Below the pieces are notes generated by a model, which saw only the letters and a list, made by a program, of their open reading frames with translations, did not search any database and was not told where the DNA came from. Below, piece by piece: positions 6,961 to 12,758 of a stretch of DNA of 28,567 nt; within the stretch, counting starts at the first letter, position 1; each line of letters begins with the position of its first letter. The DNA comes from a virus, in IMG/VR virus record IMGVR_UViG_3300030329_003787, positions 1 to 28,567 of that record; one strand, written 5' to 3'. The translations under genes and the position numbers were made by a program.

Positions 6961-7460
6961 TAATAAATAGAGAGTAGCTACTATAACTTTATGTAATAGT
7001 TAAACTACCATTTACTTCACTACTCTCTTAAATTATCTCCTACTTCACAAGTGTTCCGTATTGCAATGAGTACTCACCAATACCTGTGGAGATAATAATA
7101 AATAGAGAGTAACTTACCCTACTTTGACAATGCTTATCAGCACTCGTGGGATTTATAGTTACTCTCTTAATGTGTTGTTTAATGTCATTTGATGTCATGC
7201 TATAGCCTTATTAAACAACACAAACAAATAGAGTATCTATAATTAGTTTATTAAAGTTACTTGATAATCGATTACTCAGTAATTATAGATACTCTCAATA
7301 AAGAATGATCTAACAGGTGCACACTTAGTTACGGCTTTCATTCTTTAAACATATAGAGAGAGCTGTTCGATATGGTCGGTCTATATATTATCAAGTATAC
7401 TTGTATATATCCTAGAGTTTGACCACTCCATTTAATATTCATACTGAATAACTCTCTCTC
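6961..7460. repeat. Tandem array of seven inverted-repeat (Y-type or nested) elements
   Basis: No gene lies in 6948-7471. Seven consecutive units each close with a perfect or near-perfect stem: A 6969-6977/7020-7028; B 7032-7040/7088-7096; C 7104-7114/7157-7167; D 7171-7183/7210-7222; E 7230-7245/7280-7295 (16 bp); F 7299-7308/7338-7347; G 7355-7368/7446-7459. Each interior carries one or two smaller hairpins (for example B: 7042-7045/7049-7052 and 7058-7063/7078-7083; C: 7131-7134/7139-7142). Units A and C share the exact 16-mer TAATAAATAGAGAGTA (6961 and 7096); E and G carry relatives of it. Spacers are 2-7 nt. It sits directly downstream of the ParB-like gene. Structured RNA or a partition site are both possible. 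Confidence 0.7.
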
Positions 7461-7471
7461 AAATTCAGGGA

Positions 7472-8383
7472 CTAAGCAGGGGGAGTTCCTTTATGTAAGT
7501 CTGTTAAACTTTTTTTCTGTTCTTCGTCTTGTTCTTTTTCCTTCTTCTGGTATTCAGCCCATAATTTTTGTAAATATAATGGGTCTTTATCTTTGATAAT
7601 TTTTTTATCAAGAATTTGTTCGTCTATCCATTGAATCCATTGAGTGGAATTTTTATTTCCTGGTTCTACTTTATTTCTTTTTCTACTTAATAACTTTTCA
7701 AATTGATCGTTATCTATATCCTTATTGTCATAGATAAACCACAAAGCTATTAAAAAGTTTTGAGATTTTTCTTTTACATGCTCAGCACAAACTCCCATCC
7801 ATGTAGCAAGATCATCTGATTTACTAGGGTCAGGGTATGTTAAGATTCCTTTTTTAAATCTTCCATACAATTGGTTTGTACTTTTATTTAAAGAAAACAT
7901 TCTTAAGCTTATATTAAAATTAAACTTATGTACCTTCATAAACTCTGCTAACAAAGGATAATTTTCAAAAGTTGTATCGCCATCTTCTGCATCTTGATCT
8001 CTTTGTATATAGTGTGAGTGCCAATCAGGATATGTCCATCCTTTTCTGTCCATATTCAAACGAGCTATGTCATTCTTAGCACTTAATCCTTCTACTACTA
8101 TGTAGTAAATAGGAAGTTTTAATCTTCTTCTAGCTTCAAGTCTGTTACCACCATCAACTACTTCCATGTTTTCGTTTACTATTATTGGAGTAGCTTTCTT
8201 CAAATCCTTTTCAGCAAAGCTAGCCATAAGTTTGTAAACATAATCCTCTGTTACAGTACGATTATATTCAGTAGTATTAAACATATCATACTTAGTTGTC
8301 TTCCATACTATGTCAACGAATGTTTCGTTTGACTGAGTATATGGGTTCCATTGTCTGGAAGTTTTTTCTTCTATGTTATTCAT
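7472..8383 (-). CDS. ParB-N-like (ParB/sulfiredoxin superfamily) protein, 303 aa
   Basis: Residues about 38-120 match the ParB N-terminal nuclease-like fold: N-terminal NRTVTEDYVYKLMASF, then PIIVNENMEVVDGGNRLEA with the hallmark VVDGxNRLEAxxxL at 75-88, then LPIYYIVVEG and an LNMDRKGWTYPDW segment as in phage ParB-like proteins. The C-terminal half is helical with a charged tail (EYQKKEKEQDEEQKKS). These domains bind CTP or act as nucleases; phage versions are often of unknown role. Start overlaps the DUF932 gene (ATGA) behind GAGGT. No ParA is present in the window. Confidence 0.78.
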   Translation of the reverse strand: MNNIEEKTSRQWNPYTQSNETFVDIVWKTTKYDMFNTTEYNRTVTEDYVYKLMASFAEKDLKKATPIIVNENMEVVDGGNRLEARRRLKLPIYYIVVEGLSAKNDIARLNMDRKGWTYPDWHSHYIQRDQDAEDGDTTFENYPLLAEFMKVHKFNFNISLRMFSLNKSTNQLYGRFKKGILTYPDPSKSDDLATWMGVCAEHVKEKSQNFLIALWFIYDNKDIDNDQFEKLLSRKRNKVEPGNKNSTQWIQWIDEQILDKKIIKDKDPLYLQKLWAEYQKKEKEQDEEQKKSLTDLHKGTPPA

Positions 8384-9228
8384 TGTTGTACCTCAATTAA
8401 TTCTTTGTTTGTAAATTCAATCATCCTATCTGTGACATAAGCATTGTTAGTAAAGTCTGCTTTTGTCTGAGTAGGGTTGTGCCACAGTACATTCGTACAG
8501 GCATTGTAAAAATCCCACACAGTAGCTTGATTGCTGTCTTTAGTTTCTTTAGAAAAATTCCTATAGATTTTTCCAAAGGTACTATCTGATATGCCAGGTA
8601 TAACATTGCTTGCTATATGTCTAAGCATACCTTCATCTAAGATTGACCTATCCATCTCAGAGAATGCACTCATCATTCCTGATACTTGCTCTCCACTTGA
8701 ATCAATCAATCCTAAAATCTTTTCTACATCATCTTCCCATTTAGCATTAGACTTATCATGTAATATTCTTACACTATCTAAGCTGTGGTTAGTAACCATA
8801 CCATTAGTGCAGATCAATCTTTCAAGATGTAATCCTGCTGTAAGAGCTTTACTTCCGTCATAACTATTTAGAAAGTGTAACCCTAACCCAACAGTATCTC
8901 CTGTCTTGATACCATTTTCTGAATCTATAACATGGGTCTGATCTGTAGCTGTGTAGTACAAACCAAATGACTTACCATTGTAGAATTCTTTTTTCACTTC
9001 CCAATTGAGAGGTGACTCCTGTGTGATATGATTAGCCATATCAAACACTTGCTGATTACTGACTAACAAGTAGTCATTTCTAACAACACCAACCTCTTTC
9101 CATTTACTTTTGCCACTCTTACCTGTATCGGTTTGAATAGCAAAAGCTGAAGAGCTAGTGCCGTCTGTACCTACCAAAGATACTTTCCTTATATCAGCAT
9201 AAGGATCTAATTTAGGTTTTGTTTCCAT
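8380..9228 (-). CDS. DUF932 phage/plasmid-like protein, 282 aa
   Basis: Contains the family hallmarks: V..NDYLLVSNQQVFDMAN at about residues 49-66, GLGLHFLNSYDGSKAL (114-129) and RLICTNGMVT (137-146), followed by a helical C-terminal half. DUF932 proteins occur widely in phages and plasmids; some members are linked to DNA metabolism or recombination, but no biochemical role is settled. Shine-Dalgarno GGGAGAA. Pairing with a ParB-N-like gene is common in phage and plasmid early regions, supporting both calls. Confidence 0.82.
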   Translation of the reverse strand: METKPKLDPYADIRKVSLVGTDGTSSSAFAIQTDTGKSGKSKWKEVGVVRNDYLLVSNQQVFDMANHITQESPLNWEVKKEFYNGKSFGLYYTATDQTHVIDSENGIKTGDTVGLGLHFLNSYDGSKALTAGLHLERLICTNGMVTNHSLDSVRILHDKSNAKWEDDVEKILGLIDSSGEQVSGMMSAFSEMDRSILDEGMLRHIASNVIPGISDSTFGKIYRNFSKETKDSNQATVWDFYNACTNVLWHNPTQTKADFTNNAYVTDRMIEFTNKELIEVQQ

Positions 9229-9266
9229 AACAAATTTCTCCCTGAATTAAATTTAATAAAACTAAT

Positions 9267-9554
9267 TTATGTATTGGCTTTCATTGTGACAAACTCTTGT
9301 TTAATCCAATTGTTTGCTAAGTTATTGTCACTCATGTACCAACCAAGTAATATTTCCCTAATCACATTAGCCATCAACTCTCGGTCTTCACTTTCCTGGT
9401 GCCACTCAACTATAGCTTCTATCTTAGGCATTAATACTTTATTAAAAGTATTTGCCATATCTTCAACTTCTTTCATTCGTTGCTTTGCTATTTCTTTATG
9501 ATCTATTTCTAAACCAATTTGAAAATCTATTTTGTTATCTAAATCTTTTCTCAT
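9267..9554 (-). CDS. Hypothetical helical protein, 95 aa
   Basis: I prefer the ATG at 9554 (MRKDLDNK) to the longer frame from 9566, because GGGAG lies just upstream and the start overlaps the previous stop as ATGA. Nearly all helix: IDHKEIAKQRMKEVEDMANTF, then IVEWHQESEDRELMANVIRE, then LLGWYMSDNNLANNWIKQEF. No motif recognised. Confidence 0.62.
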   Translation of the reverse strand: MRKDLDNKIDFQIGLEIDHKEIAKQRMKEVEDMANTFNKVLMPKIEAIVEWHQESEDRELMANVIREILLGWYMSDNNLANNWIKQEFVTMKANT

Positions 9555-9769
9555 TTGTTCTCCCAAAATTTATAATTTCTTTTAAACCTTGCAACACAAT
9601 CATCACAAGGGTAGTCATGACATTTACCATAGTCTTCCATGACCATAGTGCAATCGTCAGGTTCAAACACCTGTTCAATATCTATGTTGTCATCTTGTAC
9701 ATCTTTTATATTTTTAATATGACTGTCGTCAAAGGGATTCCACCCTGCAAACCTAGGTTCGTTACTCAT
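9551..9769 (-). CDS. Small cysteine-containing protein, 72 aa
   Basis: Strong Shine-Dalgarno AGGAGG. Acidic N-terminal two-thirds (DDSHIKNIKDVQDDNIDIEQ), then four cysteines: one at about residue 40 and C-x3-PCDDC near residues 50-58, with histidine between. The pattern could bind one metal ion. Ends with the basic, aromatic RFKRNYKFWENK. Function unknown. Confidence 0.66.
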   Translation of the reverse strand: MSNEPRFAGWNPFDDSHIKNIKDVQDDNIDIEQVFEPDDCTMVMEDYGKCHDYPCDDCVARFKRNYKFWENK

Positions 9770-9895
9770 TTATTCCTCCTTTAATAATTACTCATGGCTC
9801 CTACCTTCCTGTAGTTTCTAGTAGGCATTAAGCTGTTTATAAACTGTGTGTTAATAACAGTAACAGGAACTTTCACCAAGAGTATTTAAATATAT
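9770..9895. other. Non-coding spacer with small hairpins
   Basis: No ORF is supported. Short inverted repeats are visible: CCTAC/GTAGG (9800-9804/9821-9825), the palindrome GTTTATAAAC (9835-9844) and ACTGT/ACAGT (9843-9847/9857-9861). They are weaker than the elements to the right and could be chance. Confidence 0.35.
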
Positions 9896-9965
9896 TGACT
9901 AAGCAAATCCCCTACTGTATTATGTAGTAATTTCTTAGCTATCAGGGAACTGATTTGCTTAGTCA
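9896..9965. repeat. Y-type inverted-repeat element with 14-bp outer stem
   Basis: Perfect outer stem TGACTAAGCAAATC (9896-9909) with its complement at 9952-9965. Interior hairpins: TACT/AGTA (9913-9916/9926-9929) and TCA/TGA (9942-9944/9951-9953), the second overlapping the outer stem by two bases. Alternative CCCT/AGGG pairing (9910-9913/9944-9947). Same layout as the other units: an outer arm closing over two small hairpins. Confidence 0.55.
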
Positions 9966-9973
9966 TGGCACAA

Positions 9974-10021
9974 GCGACAAGAAGTTTACAAATGGCAAAG
10001 GAGTTAAACCCAACTTGTCGC
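9974..10021. repeat. Nested hairpin, GCGACAAG/CTTGTCGC
   Basis: Outer stem 9974-9981 with 10014-10021 (8 bp), inner stem GTTTA/TAAAC (9984-9988/10005-10009), 16-nt loop. It follows the Y element above after 8 bases and ends 18 bases before the stop of the leftward gene at 10039, so it may be its 3' hairpin. Confidence 0.5.
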
Positions 10022-10038
10022 CACTTTCGGAGGTGACC

Positions 10039-10248
10039 TTAGTCTTCTCTATTTTTTGTCCACCTTTTCTTATTCTGTGGACAATTCTTATGTTCACTAT
10101 ACAATTGAGCTTGCATAATACCAGGTTTGTTTTCCCAACCTATATTAATTAATTCACTATTCATATTCGTGGTACTCTCTCCACATTTTTTGCATAATGG
10201 ATTATCTTTTATATAAGATTCTCTTTCTTCTTTCCAAGTCTTACTCAT
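10039..10248 (-). CDS. Small zinc-ribbon-like protein, 69 aa
   Basis: CKKCG (about residues 19-23) followed by EHKNC near residue 51 gives a C-x2-C...H-x2-C set, resembling small zinc fingers of HNH-like or ribbon type, but no catalytic HNH motif is present. Basic C-terminus. The ATG has no convincing Shine-Dalgarno of its own; a short upstream frame with a strong one overlaps it, suggesting translational coupling. Confidence 0.62.
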   Translation of the reverse strand: MSKTWKEERESYIKDNPLCKKCGESTTNMNSELINIGWENKPGIMQAQLYSEHKNCPQNKKRWTKNRED

Positions 10249-10283
10249 GCTTTCAACTCGTAAACTATACTAGGACTAGTCAC
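10245..10283 (-). CDS. Possible 12-residue leader peptide
   Basis: On the - strand a consensus GGAGG (10293-10289) lies 5 nt before a GTG codon that opens a 12-codon frame (MTSPSIVYELKA) whose TGA overlaps the next ATG as ATGA. The downstream gene lacks its own ribosome site, so this mini-ORF is a plausible way to deliver ribosomes. No attenuation-type codon run is present. Could be chance. Confidence 0.35.
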   Translation of the reverse strand: MTSPSIVYELKA

Positions 10284-10331
10284 AGTAACCTCCAATAACT
10301 AAACTAAAAAACAACAATAACAAAATACCAA

Positions 10332-10426
10332 ACTATAGGATTGATATTTTTTTTGTTGTAAATGGAATGAACCACATCTTTGATGTGGTATAGTGAAATG
10401 TCAACAAAAAAAATTAATCCTATAGT
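10332..10426. repeat. Long nested hairpin with 22 paired positions and a TTT-loop inner hairpin
   Basis: Outer arms: ACTATAGGATT (10332-10342) with 10416-10426, then TTTTTTTTGTTG (10347-10358) with 10402-10413, separated by a small internal loop. After 12-nt spacers on both sides comes a perfect 8-bp hairpin ACCACATC-TTT-GATGTGGT (10371-10389). The left spacer TAAATGGAATGA and right spacer ATAGTGAAATGT resemble each other as direct copies rather than complements. It overlaps the last codons of the leftward gene at 10420; the T/A run would give a U-rich tract, so it may terminate or stabilise the transcript. Confidence 0.6.
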
Positions 10427-10788
10427 ACATCTAACCCCTCTATATCTTTCATTAATCTATTCGTTATCTGTGCATCGGTAATTTTTTTTCTTTGTTCTGC
10501 TGTATTCTTTTTTATAATCGATTCATTCTTAGCAAAGAGTGGAACACAAACATCACAGCATCCTTCATCATCTTGTGTCTTTCCTTTGTGTCCTATATCT
10601 TTCATTACTTTGCATAGTTCTCTCAGCCTGTACTGTGCATGATCTTTCGTAGCCTCGTGTAACCACATATCATCTGTCACTCCAAGCAAAGCTTGTGCTA
10701 ACTTCTCTATCTGATAAGATAACATTGTCTTGAACCAATCACTTCGCTGATTAAAGTTAAAATCTTTTCCTGAATAATGTGTACTCAT
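10420..10788 (-). CDS. Hypothetical protein with CC-x2-C motif, 122 aa
   Basis: Start overlaps the upstream stop (ATGA) behind GGAGGTAG. The first half is helical and resembles a small phage cell-surface or replication accessory fold, without a match (DWFKTMLSYQIEKLAQALLG, HAQYRLRELCKVMKDIGHKG). A cysteine cluster EGCCDVC lies at about residues 74-80. The C-terminus overlaps a long stem-loop in the DNA. Function unknown. Confidence 0.66.
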   Translation of the reverse strand: MSTHYSGKDFNFNQRSDWFKTMLSYQIEKLAQALLGVTDDMWLHEATKDHAQYRLRELCKVMKDIGHKGKTQDDEGCCDVCVPLFAKNESIIKKNTAEQRKKITDAQITNRLMKDIEGLDVL

Positions 10789-10988
10789 CTTAAACTACCT
10801 CCTTCGCAATGATCTGGGTTTACTATATATTCATTATACATATCATTGGGATCCAAATCAGGATCATGTTTGTCACAGAAATCTGTGTCAGGCATCCATA
10901 CATTTTCTTCAGGATGCCACTCCTTAGTTTCTTTACAGTCATTGCAAGAATTAACCTTATTCCAATCTATCTTTTTTATTTTCTTCAT
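10785..10988 (-). CDS. Small zinc-binding-like protein, 67 aa
   Basis: Contains CNDCKET (about residues 15-21), then W/H-containing sequence, then FCDKHDPD (about 37-44) and DHC near residue 59, so three potential ligand groups. Basic N-terminus (MKKIKKIDWNK) and an acidic middle. AGGAGG Shine-Dalgarno; both ends overlap neighbours by 4 bp. Metal binding is inferred only from spacing. Confidence 0.66.
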   Translation of the reverse strand: MKKIKKIDWNKVNSCNDCKETKEWHPEENVWMPDTDFCDKHDPDLDPNDMYNEYIVNPDHCEGGSLR

Positions 10989-11281
10989 TTACCTGCCTCC
11001 TCTGGTAAGTCATCGTTACTATCGAACTGACTGTCAACGATACCTTTTCTTCCGTGTATTGCTTCGTCATCTGTTTGATTCTCAAAATCAAATGACTCTT
11101 CGATCCGACCTGAACCCTCGACTAGTGAATTGCAATTGCAATTACGATAGTCACAGTCACAAGACTCTGTATCAGGGTAAGTACCCTCGCTACCTGCAAT
11201 AAAAGAATCTAAATTCGCATCCTGCTGTGCCTTAACAGTCAACCAACTGCTAACAGAACGATTAAAATTTCTCAAACCCAT
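10985..11281 (-). CDS. First gene of the leftward operon, cysteine-rich protein, 98 aa
   Basis: The frame is open to 11335, but AGGAG 6 bases before the ATG at 11281 (MGLRNFNRSVSS) and the long leader hairpin overlapping the extension favour the shorter protein. Residues about 40-54 contain ESCDCDYRNCNCN, with four cysteines in ten residues; the rest is acidic and probably disordered. The - strand gene block is continuous from here to 1550. Family not recognised. Confidence 0.6.
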   Translation of the reverse strand: MGLRNFNRSVSSWLTVKAQQDANLDSFIAGSEGTYPDTESCDCDYRNCNCNSLVEGSGRIEESFDFENQTDDEAIHGRKGIVDSQFDSNDDLPEEAGK

Positions 11282-11307
11282 GCTCACTCCTTTGAATTTT
11301 TTGATAA

Positions 11308-11379
11308 GAACTTTGGGATAAGAAAATTTGATCATATTTTTAGAATAAAAATATGATACAATATTTTCCCCAAATGTTC
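11308..11379 (-). promoter_or_regulatory. Leader hairpin of the leftward operon
   Basis: Nested arms: GAAC/GTTC (11308-11311/11376-11379), TTTGGG/CCCAAA (11312-11317/11369-11374), GAAAAT/ATTTTC (11322-11327/11363-11368) and a perfect 11-bp ATCATATTTTT stem (11331-11341/11347-11357) with a 5-nt loop. It lies 27 bases upstream of the first gene. A weak promoter-like pair on the - strand (TTGTAT at 11361-11356, TATGAT at 11336-11331, spacing 19) overlaps it, so whether it is transcribed or sits at the promoter is unclear. Confidence 0.5.
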
Positions 11380-11663
11380 GTTCAAAAATTCAAGGAGTAG
11401 CATAGCTCCCTGGCTTCGCCTCACGATCTGCGATCTCCTCGTACGACACAAACACTGCCTCTGGCTGACAGCTAGTGCAACTAGCTGTGATGAAATAAAG
11501 CCTTCGGCTTCGATCATCTAATAAGACACAAACACTTTGTCCCCAAGCCTTGGGGCTTGATCATATGAAAGAAACTTCGTTCCATGATACTGTCGTCTAA
11601 TGTAAACACTTTAGATCAGGAATCCTAAAGCTTTTTTTAGAATGGAAATAAAAGAAGGGGGAA
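11380..11663. other. Non-coding region with short hairpins and a direct repeat
   Basis: No ORF is supported. Hairpins include ACAGCTAG/CTAGCTGT (11468-11475/11481-11488), AAGCC-TTC-GGCTT (11498-11510, a C(UUCG)G tetraloop if RNA) within GATGA/TCATC (11489-11493/11514-11518), and CCCCAA/TTGGGG around 11541-11555. The 12-mer GACACAAACACT occurs at 11445 and 11525, with a shorter relative (AAACACTTTAG) near 11604. A stem at 11621-11643 has G-U on the - strand. Confidence 0.4.
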
Positions 11664-11728
11664 AGTTAAAGTTTTGGCATTGCCAAAACCATTGGAGGTG
11701 ACTAAGTCACACCCCAATTGTTTTAACT
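11664..11728 (-). repeat. Y-type three-way-junction element
   Basis: Outer stem AGTTAAA/TTTAACT (11664-11670/11722-11728); first hairpin GTTTTGGC-ATT-GCCAAAAC (11671-11689) directly stacked on it; second hairpin 11691-11702/11706-11718 with a TAA loop. One internal opposition is A-C on + and G-U on -, favouring a - strand transcript. It lies upstream of the leftward operon, so it could be part of its leader. Confidence 0.55.
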
Positions 11729-11762
11729 CTAGCTATTGATTGCTTTGCAATCTTAGCTAGAG
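11727..11762. repeat. Nested hairpin, CTCTAGCTA arms and TTT loop
   Basis: Outer arms 11727-11735/11754-11762 (9 bp), inner GATTGC-TTT-GCAATC (11738-11752), separated by 2 and 1 unpaired bases. Overlaps the preceding Y element by two bases. Confidence 0.5.
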
Positions 11763-12125
11763 CTTTCAGATGTAATATCTTCGGAATGAAATCCTTAACA
11801 GGAAGGTTCCGTATTCCTCATCGTTGAATCCTTCGGGTGGCAAAATATGCACATATCGTTACATCAATAGCTTTGAATCCAAAGACCTTTGTCCTCCTAG
11901 ATCAGCAAAACCTGAAGAGTTGGTACTCCCAGGTAGCCTAATCCAATGGAAAGATTTCACATCTGTTAGTCGACTTGCCAAGGATTTGTGCCCCATTTTT
12001 CTTAGCCTATTCGAATTTGCAACCAATAATATTCCTTCATAAAATTGACCACTAAACTTGTGTAGTCAAGGCCTTTGCAAGAGCAAAGACTAAAAGTCTT
12101 CGTGACGGCAACCCATAACACCCCT
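11763..12125. other. Non-coding stretch without a convincing gene
   Basis: An open frame at 11824-12042 lacks a ribosome site and coding character, so I do not call it. Modest hairpins are present: ACCTG..GAGT-TGGT-ACTC..CAGGT (about 11910-11935), CTTTG/CAAAG near 11871-11884, GACCAC/GTG..GTC (12047-12067), CTTTGC-AAGA-GCAAAG (about 12073-12088) and AAGACT/AGTCTT (12086-12100). Less structured than the flanks; no promoter is clear. Confidence 0.4.
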
Positions 12126-12213
12126 ATAAATAGCATTAAATGAAATAATAATAATTGTAGCATATGGCGAAAGTGCCATATGCTTTTAAGCAATTATTAT
12201 TAATGCTATTTAT
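12126..12213 (+). promoter_or_regulatory. Large 5' hairpin abutting the ribosome site of the 12225 gene
   Basis: Outer stem of 14 perfect bp (12126-12139/12200-12213), a middle A/T-rich stem (about 12149-12157/12191-12199) and an inner 10-bp stem AGCATATGGC/GCCATATGCT (12159-12168/12175-12184) with a GAAAGT loop. The Shine-Dalgarno GGAGG begins at 12215, one base after the stem ends, so the ribosome site is free only when the hairpin stops exactly there. Such 5' stem-loops can protect an mRNA end; the close apposition is unusual. Confidence 0.6.
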
Positions 12214-12224
12214 TGGAGGTTTAT

Positions 12225-12584
12225 ATGGGTAGCACTTACACAAAAACTTTTAACAACACAAGTTCAGGGAATTTCATAAAGGAATATTCTTCGGATCAAA
12301 TTGCGAATTGGAAGAAAAATGGAACCCAAATGGGCAAGTCTTGGAAACAGATCCAAAATCTTATCCTTGGCTTAGTTCATACGGGAGTCCCTACTCTTTC
12401 AGAACTTGCTGATCTTTATCAGGAGGAAAAAGCTCTTAAGGTTAAAGCTATGGATTTAAACGATACGGCTTTTGCCACCAGAGTGATTCATTCTATGATG
12501 AGAAATAACGACCCTGTCGTTAAGGAATTAATTCCTGAAGATACTCTGAAAGCTATAGCTAAAGATTTAAAATCTAATAGCTAA
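12225..12584 (+). CDS. Hypothetical protein, 119 aa, isolated among structured elements
   Basis: Start ATG at 12225 with GGAGG six bases upstream (the frame also opens from TTG at 12213, which is less likely). Soluble; N-terminus rich in T, S and N (MGSTYTKTFNNTSSG), then helices with QIANWKKNGTQMGKSWKQIQ, LSELADLYQEEKALKVKAMD and a C-terminal KAIAKDLKSNS. No motif recognised. It has its own leader hairpin and its own intrinsic terminator, so it is a single-gene transcription unit. Basic helices could bind RNA or DNA, but that is speculation. Confidence 0.7.
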   Translation: MGSTYTKTFNNTSSGNFIKEYSSDQIANWKKNGTQMGKSWKQIQNLILGLVHTGVPTLSELADLYQEEKALKVKAMDLNDTAFATRVIHSMMRNNDPVVKELIPEDTLKAIAKDLKSNS

Positions 12585-12665
12585 AGTTAAAAGCAATTGG
12601 GGGGATTAGTCCCCCCAATTTTTTTGTCTTAGCAAATATGCTAAGACAAAATTTAACTTCTAGCT
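12579..12665 (+). terminator. Rho-independent terminator built into a Y-type element
   Basis: AATTGGGGGGA (12595-12605) pairs with TCCCCCCAATT (12610-12620) over a TTAG loop and is followed by a T run (12619-12625): a textbook intrinsic terminator for the gene ending at 12584. Next to it TTTTGTCTTAGC/GCTAAGACAAAA (12622-12633/12640-12651) forms a second hairpin, and both are enclosed by AGCTA-AAGTTAAA (12579-12591) with TTTAACTT-c-TAGCT (12652-12665). The junction has almost no unpaired bases. The stop codon is inside the outer arm. Confidence 0.8.
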
Positions 12666-12666
12666 T

Positions 12667-12755
12667 AGGTGTTTGCCTCTGCAAACTCCTTCGTAAATTT
12701 TGTTTGCCTTGGGGCAAACAAGCGACTAGGGTCGCTTAGAAAATTTACAGGAAGG
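12667..12755. repeat. Hairpin plus clean Y-type element with two tetraloops
   Basis: First AGG-t-GTTTGC-CTCT-GCAAAC-t-CCT (12667-12690). Then outer arms CCTTC-GTAAATTTT (12688-12701) with AAAATTTAC-ag-GAAGG (12740-12755), 14 bp, enclosing GTTTGCC-TTGG-GGCAAAC (12702-12719) and AAGCGAC-TAGG-GTCGCTT (12720-12737). Only two bases are unpaired at the junction. The clearest example of the recurring architecture. Confidence 0.7.
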
Positions 12756-12758
12756 TTT

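Noticed and set aside
7104-7167. Hammerhead ribozyme suggested by CTGATAAG in unit C
   Set aside because: Core needs CUGANGA and GAAA around a junction; GAAA and the cleavage-site stem are missing.
6961-7460. CRISPR array
   Set aside because: Units are inverted repeats of different sequence and length, without constant repeats and unique spacers, and no cas gene is present.
9896-9965. Transposon terminal repeats
   Set aside because: The 14-bp repeat encloses only 42 bases, with no transposase and no target duplication.
11824-12042. 72-codon frame MNPSGGKICTYR...
   Set aside because: No Shine-Dalgarno, weak coding character, isolated within a non-coding region.
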